NCBI GenBank assembly: GCA_027886185.1
Contig: WOAB01000768.1
Location: 558,001-622,000 of the forward strand
Direction of reading: 5' to 3'
Source of the DNA: Rheum nobile
Taxonomy: Eukaryota; Streptophyta; Magnoliopsida; Caryophyllales; Polygonaceae
Length of the DNA stretch: 64,000 nt
How positions within the stretch are numbered: the first letter of the stretch is position 1; each line of letters opens with the position of its first letter. Under the pieces are notes generated by a model that was not told the origin of the DNA, ran no database searches, and saw only the letters and a program-made list of their open reading frames with translations. A program made the position numbers and the translations under genes. Positions 55,951 to 64,000 of this stretch are shown piece after piece.

Positions 55951-56514
55951 ACTGTTCTTCAATGTAACAGCAAATTCGTAGCCCTAAACCCTAAACAACG
56001 CTCAATCTTTGTTTCTAATACCCTAAACAATAAAATGAGATCTTTAGTATTAAACAATAAGTATCAAAAATAGCTTTCCTAAATCCTAAACAACAAATAT
56101 AATGGGCCATCAAAAATAACTTCTCTAAACCCTAACCATGAAGCTAAGAACTTTAAACATTTTCAAAACAAGAAATAAAAAAGACAACTTTAGGGTTACT
56201 TATAGAAATTACCTCGTTCCAAAGTGGAATATCTTCCCCATTGTTGCTCCAATACTCGTTGTTGTTCGGATTGTCCATTTTTTGTACAAAAAATGTGAGT
56301 GAAAATCAAGATTTTGGGAGTGTTTAGGATGAGGGTTTAGGTTCGAAATGGATTCGAAATGGGTTGTTAGCGGACAAAGAAGATGGGTCATTATTACAGT
56401 TAGGTGGGGACAAGACGGTTAATTCAATGCGTTTTGCAATAGACTGAACCACACGTTACGAGTGAAGTAGATTGGAACGTTACGTGTGAAACACACTAAC
56501 ACATAACGTGTGAT

Positions 56515-56820
56515 TACTAGGGTTTAGGGTTTAGGCGTATGTAGGGTAGGGTAGGGTAGGGTAGGGTAGGATGGATAGGGGTAGGGTTTAGGTTTTGTGG
56601 TTTAGGGTTATGGCATTTCGGTAGAGTTTAGAATAATGAGTTTTAAGTTTAGGGTTTAGGGTTAGGGTTAGGGTTAGGGTTTAGGTCTTAGGGTTAGTGT
56701 TATGATTAAGGTTTGAGTTTAGAGTTTATCTTTAATTATTAAGGGTGAATTTGGGTATGCGAGTTACATTGTTTACGAGAGTGGTTGACGTTTAGGGTTT
56801 AGGGTTATTAGGGTAAGAGT
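56515..56820 (+). repeat. Telomere-like TTTAGGG/GGGTA repeats inside the MULE
   Basis: GGGTAGGGTAGGGTAGGGTA at about 56538-56568 and several TTTAGGG or TTAGGG units at 56515-56530, 56575-56600, 56648-56695 and 56790-56805. Imperfect, so an interstitial degenerate array rather than a telomere. Confidence 0.8.
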
Positions 56821-57096
56821 GGTTGAGGTCCTTAATGCTAGTGGTTGAGGTTTTTAATGCTAGTGGTTGAGGTCTTTAATTCTTGTGGTTGTGGTCTTTA
56901 ATTACTACAGTTGTATATATCATTTCACTATATAAGAGGCATTAGGGTTGTTTGTTCACTACAACACTTCCAACACAAGCGAGATTGAAGATTCATTTGT
57001 GGGTAAGCTTCTTCTTCCAGTTTCTTTCGATTTAGTAACCCTAATTGGCCTTTTCATATTAATGGATTTGTAGGAAACCAAGCACTACATCAAATA

Positions 57097-57444
57097 ATGA
57101 CATCTTCATCCGAATCATCATCAAACCTAAATAGGCACCATCAACAAATAAGTGCTCCACAATGCGAGTGTAATTTGAAAACCATTGTCCGTACTTGGGA
57201 TTTGTAGTGGAACTACGGAAGGAGGTATTGGGGATGCCCAAGACTAGAGTGTTTATACAGGAATTGGATTGATCCTGTGTACGAGGAGAGGGCACACGCG
57301 GTTATTCGACAACAATGGCGGGAAAAACAAGATCTTATTAAGGTGAATCAAGATGTTGTTAAGCAAGAACTTTTACAAGATATGGATAAGATGCGTAGGT
57401 ATAACCTCAATCTATATAATGATGTACATCATATAATGCCTTGA
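57097..57444 (+). pseudogene. GRF-type zinc-finger protein, one in-frame stop
   Basis: A 115-codon frame starting MTSSSESSSN. CECNLKTIVRTW..NYGRRYWGCPRLEC follows the GRF zinc-finger pattern (C-x-C, GRR-[YF]-WGCP, C), found in plant transposon proteins and some nuclear DNA-repair proteins. RNWIDPVYEERA comes next, and the C-terminal half is helical and charged (REKQDLIKVNQDVVKQELL). A TAG at 57205-57207 lies between the two halves of the finger. A TATA box (TATATAAG, about 56929) and an intron-like stretch (GTAAGC near 57002 to TTGTAG at 57074) precede the start. The protein's role in the element is unknown. Confidence 0.75.
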
Positions 57445-57775
57445 TGTCTTATCTTTTGTGTAATGTTGTTTACATACTATCAACCTTTGTAGGGAGTAAG
57501 CAATTTTATCAAAGCAGAGACATGATATGTCGCGAAGTTTTACAAGAGACTATCCTAATTTTTTCAAACGCAACTAGACGATGTCATTTATTTTGTGCTA
57601 GGTTTTCTAAGTTTATGAAGAACTTGTATTATTTCTTGTATGTGATTGTATTCATCCAACGTAATGAACAATTCTATTCTATCTTCTATGTTGATTATTT
57701 TGGGGTGTTTTTTGTAGGGTTTTAGATAAACAAATAAATACTATAAATAAACATTCTAAACCCTATTGACTAACC
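57445..57775 (+). other. MULE right interior, no clear gene
   Basis: A 94-codon frame (57441-57725) is rich in Phe and Tyr and resembles nothing I know; probably an untranslated 3' region. Confidence 0.45.
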
Positions 57776-57910
57776 CACACGTAACGTGTGGGTACAAACC
57801 ACACGTAACGTGTGAAATTGTCCCACACGTAACGTGTAGTTTGTACCCTCACGTTACGTGCGAGCCTATGCGCCAAACGGCAAAATGCCTATGCGCCGAA
57901 AAGTAATCGT
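57776..57910 (-). repeat. MULE right end: palindromic motif cluster and terminal inverted repeat
   Basis: Four CACACGTAACGTGTG-like motifs at 57776-57866, then CCTATGCGCC..AAAATGCCTATGCGCCGAA, the inverse of the left end. Confidence 0.88.
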
Positions 57911-57919
57911 GTAAATATA

Positions 57920-59703
57920 TTGGAAAAATTAGTCGGTTTTAGAATTGGGCCTGTAGTCAATATTATTAAATTAGTCAATTTTATTGATGAGAGGAGGCAA
58001 CTAGTTAAGGTTAGGGTATTCAGCTACTTTTTTTATAATTGTTTTTTTTTAATACAAAAGAAATAGAAAACGGGCTGTGAAAGATCGGGCTTTATTAGTT
58101 TGATGTGATAATGTTGTACTTGGGCCCTTTAGCCCATTAACAATTGGCCCATAAATCCAATTTGTATTTAAAAGTATTTATTATTTTTAATAATATTAAA
58201 ATAAATATGTAGTATGTAATGTTTTGTATTATTTACATGTGTTTATATATAATTATAAAATAAAAATAAATGTTTAGTTTGTATATTCATTTAATTTAAT
58301 TGAAATATATATAAAAAATTATCAAGTGATTGTGTTATTTACTAATTAACCCAAAATAATATAATGCTGTGATTGTGTGCTATTAGAGAGAAATGATAAT
58401 GGACAAATTCCATTTAATACAAATAATATTTTGTTACATAAACCAGGTTTTTTGAGTTGGCCATCTATTTCACTTCTGGATTTATTGTACTTGGGCCTAA
58501 AAGCCCATTAAACCAATTCAAAGTTGCTTCAAATATTTACAACCTATACAAATATAATTTGGCCCCACAAGTCCATTTGGACTTATGGTAGTGAAATGTT
58601 TTTATTATATTTTTATAATACTATAATAAATAAATAATTTGTAAATTTATTACTTTTATTTTGAATAGTTATATTAAGTATTTACATATGTTTATTTATT
58701 TTTATAATATTAAAACAAAATAATTAGTATGTAGTTTTATTTATTTTACTTTGAATATATTTCAGATTTTCAGGGTGATTTTGTTATGGACGAATTAACC
58801 TGATATAACAGAACGTTGAGATTAGCTGCTGTTAGAGAGAAACGACAACAGACAAATTCAAATCGACCAGGTTAATAAATTGCATTCAATTCTTTGACAA
58901 TTGTTGCCGATAAATTGAAATATGAACTTTAATATACGTACTAATTATGCAGGTTCTATTCTTGGAGTTAGTAATAGTTCTTTCGTTAATGATCGTATCC
59001 CCCTGTCCGACATTTCAAATAATTAGTAATTGTTATGCTATAAAGTCTCTATTTACTTCGATTTGTCCATGTATATGTAATTAGTGTTTGATGTTCAATA
59101 ATACAATATTTTTAATTTCATGATGTCGAAAAAAAATGTTCAAAATAAAGTTAACTATATTTATAACTATAGAAATATATAATTGTTGTTTTATATTGTT
59201 TGCTTATACGTAAATTTGTAAAACATATCCATCTATATATGCAGGCAACCAGAATATTACTCCGACGACTTTGCACTACAGAAGTGATCAAAAGGTTCAT
59301 AATTGACTTTTACCTATCAGTGTTACAGACAAAGAAAACTATGGTACCACTTTTTTGTTCTTACTATCCATTTTATTAAGTATCAAAATTTATGTTGTGT
59401 TACTATCATTAATAAGTAGATTATGATATAACTATTTATTTGTAGTTCAATTGCACAATGTCATGCTTACAGAACAAAATCATCTACAAAATATCGAACA
59501 AGGTATGGTATTCATAAAAGTGGTATGAAATGAGTTATTTATTAATTTCTAATATTAAATATATTTTTTTGTGCACCAATTAGCTCGACAAATGAGGAAA
59601 TTGAGAATGAATGTGATAAGGCATAAGCGGGATGGAACACCGCTAATCAAATCAGGTTAGAAAAAATATATCATACTTAATTAAAGGGCATGTCTTTGAG
59701 AAG
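57920..59703. other. AT-rich DNA continuing the CACTA-region sequence, no gene seen
   Basis: GGGCC..GCCCATTA motifs at about 58120-58160 and 58490-58570 match those left of the MULE, so the MULE split one older sequence. No coding frame is supportable. Confidence 0.5.
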
Positions 59704-60922
59704 TGATGGGCCTATGACCCTACCCACCATGAGTGCCACCGAGGAGGAAGAGGGCATGTCTTTGAGAAGTGATGGGCATGTGACCAGGGCTCGTGCCAAG
59801 GCCATTGCAAGGGCCACCCAATCCCTGGTCACGCACCTAGTGGCCAGCCAAGGCGCACCCGAAGCCGCGCATGCCCTAAGGCTCCTCGCCACCATACAAG
59901 GACCCAACGACATCCAGCCGGGCACTTCCATGTCCGGCTCGAGCACTTCACTTGAGGGACCTCTAGAAGCCTAAGCCAGGCCAGTGCCACACTCACGCCC
60001 GAGCGCGCCGTCCCAAGGCCTTCATCGTCGCCTCTGTCGCCGCCGCCGAAGCCTCACAAGGGCCCAAGTGCTGGCATTGGGATATTTTAGTGTTTAGAGG
60101 TTTATTTGATGTATTTCGTTGTCATTTTGAACACTTTCCTCTTTTAGTACTTTCTAATTTTAGTATGCCTATTTTTAGCAAGTTCTATTTCGGGCGTGTG
60201 CCCACTATTGCATAGTGGGCTAGCCCATTAGCTTTGTCTCGGCCCATCCGAGGCCGCGTGCCTATATAAGGCCATCTCAGCCTTTGTAACAAGGTTACGT
60301 CATAATTTAATCTAAGCCATTGTCGAGAGCCATTTGCCTCCATCCTTAGATCCGACGTCAAACACCTCTCTTTTCTCACCTCCTTCCTCCGCCGCCGACG
60401 CTACGGCCAACCACTCGACGCCGTCGAGTTTATCCTCCGCCGCCGATGCTACGGCACCCACTCGAGTCCTATCGAGCCTATCCAACCCGCTGCCGACGCT
60501 ACGTCCTTCGCTCAACCCATTGAGTCCATCCATCGATCCATCGCTCCACCAACATCATCGCTAGATCCACTAGCCTCGCCGTCGCCACCGAACCCGCACC
60601 CAATGCCATCGGGTTCATCTTCGCCGACGCCATCTCTTTCACCAATACGATAGTGAGACCCATCATCCTCATCGTCACCAATGAGCCCACTCACTGTGTC
60701 ACCGGGTTTGTTCTCGCCGTCGTCCCAGGATCCACTCATGTCAGTAAACCTCTAAAGTTACTGTTCACGACAATGCCCTTTCGAAGCCATTCATGCAATT
60801 CAACAAGGCTACAACCAAGGGTTCCACGGCAGGCCTTCAAAACCCAATGAGCGACTCAATACAAGATCTAGATCCTTGCCATCACGACACTCGTGCTGGC
60901 ATTCGGAGATAGGGACGCATCA
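59704..60922 (+). repeat. 5' LTR of element E (start uncertain)
   Basis: TGATGGGCC at 59704 and GACGCATCA ending at 60922 give matching ends. A 62-bp stretch (GGGCATGTCTTTGAGAAGTG) is doubled around the start (59687 and 59749), which blurs the border. TATA box CCTATATAAGG is at about 60258. The coding-like frame 59690-59974 holds HVTRARAKAIARATQSLV, similar to the LTR of element B. Confidence 0.65.
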
Positions 60923-60924
60923 AC

Positions 60925-60937
60925 TGACATCAGAGCC
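60925..60937 (+). promoter_or_regulatory. Primer binding site of element E
   Basis: TGACATCAGAGCC differs from the initiator-Met site TGGTATCAGAGCC at two positions. Confidence 0.7.
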
Positions 60938-61735
60938 TTTGATCTTGTAAGTCGCTTGTCAAGTTGTCAATTGTTCACGAATTTTTTTTCTTCCCCATCA
61001 TCCTTTCTTCCGCCATTGTTACTCAAAATTTTCTTCAAACACATGCTTGTCCATTCGGTGTTCCAAGAGAATCTCTTGCCGAATTAATTGCTTTATCCTA
61101 TCTAAGATTGGTGTGATTTGTTTGCATTTAATTATCCGAAATTGCATGCTTAATTTGTGTAATTAATTGCGTAAATTGTGCTAATCATATCTTGCCAAAT
61201 CTGGAAGTTGTTGACCATAACAAATCTGCATATCCTTTCTCTCTCCTATCACGAAAATCTCGTGATTTCTTGTTATTAGTTACTTAGCCTATTTTACTTT
61301 GTTTGTTACATCTTATCCGAATCAATCCAAAGTCAAAACAAGATCTCGGATTTGAATTTCAAATTCAAAAAACAAAAGTCAAAGTCGAATTAAAAAAAAA
61401 AAAAACTCGACAATTCAAAAAAAAAAGAAGAAAGAAAGAAAGCCAAAATAAGGCAACCTTCTTCCCCACTCGGCTAGGCTCATCTTCTTCACCCCTCCAC
61501 CGTCTAGGTTCACGCTTCAAGGTTTGGTTTGTGTGCTTGTGTTGTTTGCGTAAGAGGTTACAACTTAATCATTTGATTTCGCTTGGTTTTGTGCTTGCAT
61601 ATCACACTAATTTTGTGCTTGCCTTAGCCGCCCTCACGGCCATAAGCCTTAGCCTTCATACGTGAACTTTGATTTCTTGTTAGGTGCTTGCTTGCTCTTT
61701 GGTTTTGTTGTCTTTGTTCATTTTTACTTTGGATG
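60938..61735 (+). other. 5' leader of element E
   Basis: No gene; A-rich runs at 61390-61440. Confidence 0.6.
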
Positions 61736-63575
61736 TCGGAACATATTGTGATAGGTAGCCTCACGGCACCCACCGGTGCTAGTGGCCAAGGAGATGGCAA
61801 CAACAACCCTCTACCCCAAAACATCAACCAACATGAAGTTGTCCCTCTCGACAACCCTCCCCAAGCAGACCCACCCCTATTGGAACTCTCGGCTAAGGAC
61901 AAGGAGATTCAAGAGCTTCGACGACTCGTCGCTCAACTTCAAAGTGAGAGGTCCGTGCCCCAACCTCTAGCCCAGACAGACGTAGCGAGCTTGCCTAGCC
62001 CCACCGTGGCCGGCCCAAGCACAACACGTCAAGACAAGGGCAAGGGCCACATGCCCTCGACATCTCAACAACAACCAAGGCTCAACCGGATCCAGTCCGT
62101 CATCGAGAGCCGGCAAGGCCATGTGTCACCCCGGGCGCGTTACGTGCCCATTGTCCAGCCTCTGGGCTCAGACACCGACGACGATGAGGCCTACGACTTC
62201 CAAGGTATGATTTCTGAGCCCTACGTGTTTCATGACGGGTATGAGGCCGCAAGGGCGAGACAACGCCGCCAGCCCTCCACAGTGCCTCACGACACCCGCG
62301 GCCATGCATCCGGGCGCGAAACAAGTAACTAATGCCGGCTAGCTCGGTGAAACAGAGGTCATGGAGGCGCTCAGAGGCCCACTGCCCCCACCCCAGTTCC
62401 ATTCAACGTGGAGGACCACCTGGGCTACCAAAGTGCGAGAACCCCTCGCTATGGCTCGGATGGATATTTCTCCCACACTCCTCTCCATCAAGACGAGTTC
62501 GAGGAGTTTGATGATGAAGAAATGGAGGACTCGGGGATGATCAATCCCGGAAACTTCCATCCCCCCCTTGGCGACCCCATGGAGTTGCAAGACCGCCCCG
62601 CCGACTGGATTCCTCCACCACGGTTTCCCCAAGGCGCCAACACGGCCCCGGCTGCCTATGACAGGCGCGATGACATGGCTAGGAGGCATGATATGCCTTA
62701 TGATGTTCTCCGTGTCGTGCCTCACCACGGACGCCAGTGACACCAACGCGCCCAGGAAATGGAGCCACAAGCCCCGTTCGGCGACCACCGCGGCTATGGA
62801 GGAGGGCGAAGGCACCAACTGGGGCATGCCCAGTTTCCACAGGCCCAAGGCCACCAATATGCCCCCTTGGACATTCTAGCGCCGCGCTTGCAACAAGTGC
62901 CCCCGGCCGCCGCCGTGCCAAGGCTCAATCTCCACGAGGTCAAGGTAAAAATTGAATATTTTTTTTTAGTGAATACAACCCTGCAGTTTATCTTGAATGG
63001 TTGCAGGCCACAGAGTACACCTTGCTTTATTGCAAGATTCCAGAGGAGGAGCATGTGGGCGCAACCACAAACCACTTCCGTGGCGCCGCTAGGGTTTGGT
63101 GGCACCGCTTTATGGACGGTCGGATTAGAAGAAATTTGGTGCCCCTCACTGAATGGCACCAGCTCAAGTACGTGATGACACTCAAGTACGTGCCCCAGGA
63201 TTACAAGAACCAAATGCGCCTTGATATTGCCATGGCGAGACAAGGTTCGAAGACACTTCTTGAGTTCTTCTCGCAACTTGAGGATATGTACTAAAAGCGT
63301 CCATAAGCGTGGCTCCTTCCACCTTGAGGACGAAATTTTTGAGTGGTCTCAACACCAACATTCGAGACCAATTGGAGATCCTCCCAATCAAGGACCTCAA
63401 CAAGCTCACGCACACGGCGATGCAACTTCACAACCAAATCGTGCGTAAGCGTCACCAAGCCTATGGCCATAGAAGGTATGACTTTAACTCTAGTCAAGTT
63501 CCTTCTACTAATGTGCGTTCCCAAGCCACGGGATCTTCCGCACCTAGCCAAGGCCCCGGCGCCGAGCTTGACATC
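61736..63575 (+). pseudogene. gag of element E, several frameshifts
   Basis: Starts MSEHIVIGSLTAPTG at an ATG. A short coiled coil (DKEIQELRRLVAQLQSE) lies in the first third. The first frame ends at 62332. A second starts around 62350-62400 and is broken by TGA at 62738-62740 (HHGRQ). A run of nine T near 62960 shifts the frame between LHEVKVKI and the capsid, where SEYNPAVYLEWLQATEY begins. The capsid continues HFRGAARVWWHRF, ALKYVPQDYKNQ-type text (LKYVPQDYK), LLEFFSQLEDMY. A further shift near 63290 and one near 63570 separate TNIRDQLEILPIKDLNKL from the zinc knuckle. The copy is inactive. Confidence 0.83.
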
Positions 63576-64000
63576 TAGCCGCGCAAACGCACCCAGACAG
63601 GCCCCATCGGGCACAGAACGCGCGCGCGACCTGGAGTGCTTCAAATGTGGTGGGAGGGGGCATTACAAGCGAGATTGCCCCAATGCCAAAAAGGTTCTTT
63701 TCTCCACTGCCGCCGCTGGATACGAGTCCATTGAAGAAGAGGAGGAAGACACCTTGGAGGCCATAGAAGAGGGCTTCAAAGAAGACAATGAGGAGGGCTA
63801 TGCTTGTGAGCCCACGGCGCTTCATGCGGGCACACCCTTGAGCCTAGTGACGCGTCGAATCCTCACGGTGAAGGAGGCAAGTCTTGTGGATCAAAGAGAG
63901 AACCTCTTCCACATGAGGTGCTTGTTCAAGACGGCCTCCCTTAGTGTCATCATCGACAGTGGAAGTTGTTGCAACATCATCAATGACAAGGTGGTGAAGC
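63571..64000 (+). CDS. Zinc knuckle and aspartic protease of element E, cut by window end
   Basis: One open frame to the end of the window. CFKCGGRGHYKRDC (63637-63678) is a C-x2-C-x4-H-x4-C knuckle that would bind RNA. An acidic linker (YESIEEEEEDTLEAIEEG) follows, then VIIDSGSCCNII with the retropepsin active site DSG at 63955-63963. The rest of pol lies beyond the window. Confidence 0.88.

Larger units (their letters stand above)
52482..56278 (-). pseudogene. MULE transposase with FAR1-like, SWIM and OTU protease domains, broken
   Basis: My model has exons 56278-56213 (ATG, MDNPNNNEYWSNNG), 55728-54713, 54624-54092, 53990-52784 and 52670-52482, with consistent phases. Order: a duplicated ~20-residue TPQKTFPVWETPEKLQD repeat; FAR1-like zinc finger (CDRHG..KKCGCPF..HNH); MULE DDE core with D in LLDSTYATN (54735-54733) and D in VTDREKAL (54455-54453); CRRH; SWIM finger CRCQMRVRDGLPCVH; OTU cysteine protease with GDGNCGYRA and, after a stop, EQHFIA; basic KKSKRKKK tail. 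Lesions: TAG 55621-55623 (TGG expected), TAG 55183-55185, TAG 53339-53341, TGA 52967-52969 (TGG expected), a 35-bp duplication in exon 3, and AAA at 53986-53984 where the third catalytic Glu is expected (TTTNRVKGAH). The enzyme cannot be active as it stands. The TAG at 53339 could alternatively separate two genes. Confidence 0.87.
48958..57919. mobile_element. Complete 8.9-kb Mutator-like element with three cargo/transposition genes
   Basis: The element is 48967-57910. Flanking 9-mers ATAAATATA (48958-48966) and GTAAATATA (57911-57919) match at 8 of 9 positions, as expected of MULE target duplications. The ends share TTCGGCGCATAGGCATTTT and then TTGGCGCATAGG in inverted orientation. Inside are a plant-mobile-domain gene (+), a FAR1/MULE transposase-SWIM-OTU gene (-) and a GRF zinc-finger gene (+), all with GT..AG introns or intron-like borders. 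The two large genes converge, ending 64 bp apart. Confidence 0.92.
59704..64000 (+). mobile_element. Element E: Ty3/gypsy retrotransposon, 5' part (runs off window)
   Basis: 5' LTR, initiator-Met-like primer site, gag with a zinc knuckle and the start of a protease with DSG. Its gag (VYLEWLQATEY, ARVWWHRF) and LTR-encoded TRARAK motif resemble element B. Confidence 0.88.

Noticed and set aside
57441..57725. 94-codon ORF downstream of the GRF gene
   Set aside because: Hydrophobic by AT composition, no start context or domain; more likely a 3' untranslated region.
60312..60739. Overlapping frames in the LTR of element E
   Set aside because: Open on both strands because of CCGCCGCCGACG-type repeats; no domain.

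Overview
The window is nuclear DNA of a flowering plant (probably a eudicot; species not identifiable). It is a dense, nested pile of transposable elements, and I found no single-copy host gene. The evidence is several LTR retrotransposons with plant tRNA primer sites, introns with GT..AG borders, TTTAGGG-type repeats and plant-specific domains (plant mobile domain, FAR1-like and SWIM zinc fingers).

Layout. 1-8592: Athila-like Ty3/gypsy element A (+), lacking only the start of its 5' LTR; gag-pol carries at least four premature stops and a frameshift. 8593-9362: GC-rich then AT-rich LTR-like fragment. 9363 to about 14955: decayed Ty1/copia element, interrupted by a minus-strand solo LTR (10597-12040, 5-bp target duplication GAGAT). 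About 14956-16941: AT-rich DNA ending in a Helitron-type 3' terminus. 17343-17492 and 39774-40761: two halves of a Tat/LARD-like retrotransposon fragment, split by element B.

Element B (17498-39768, target duplication GTTAA) is a non-autonomous Ty3/gypsy element that hosts two others. Element C (17509-24118, minus, target duplication GGGAG) is an Athila-like gag-protease element without reverse transcriptase, sitting 11 bp into B's 5' LTR. Element D (25855-35680) is a Tekay/Del-type chromovirus with 2.9-kb LTRs and a wrecked polyprotein. A SINE-like sequence and a 438-bp foldback element with a pol III B box in each arm lie just right of D.

From 40762 a CACTA-type terminus starts a region in which a 1.4-kb unit is tandemly repeated four times. 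Three junctions carry a 178-bp inverted copy of the retrotransposon DNA to the left of the terminus. A diverged, older unit follows to about 47.9 kb.

48967-57910 is a complete 8.9-kb Mutator-like element (MULE) with terminal inverted repeats and an 8/9-matching 9-bp target duplication. It carries three genes: a six-exon plant-mobile-domain gene with an undamaged reading frame; a minus-strand FAR1/MULE transposase-SWIM-OTU protease gene broken by several nonsense mutations; and a small GRF zinc-finger gene with one stop. Palindromic TAACGTGTG-type motifs are scattered at its ends and between its genes. About 57920-59700 is the continuation of the AT-rich CACTA-region DNA. 59704-64000 is the 5' part of another Ty3/gypsy element (E), running off the window in its protease.

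Most broken reading frames are explained by C-to-T or G-to-A changes (CAA/CAG/CGA/TGG to stop), as expected in methylated, silenced repeats. The intact plant-mobile-domain gene is the exception.
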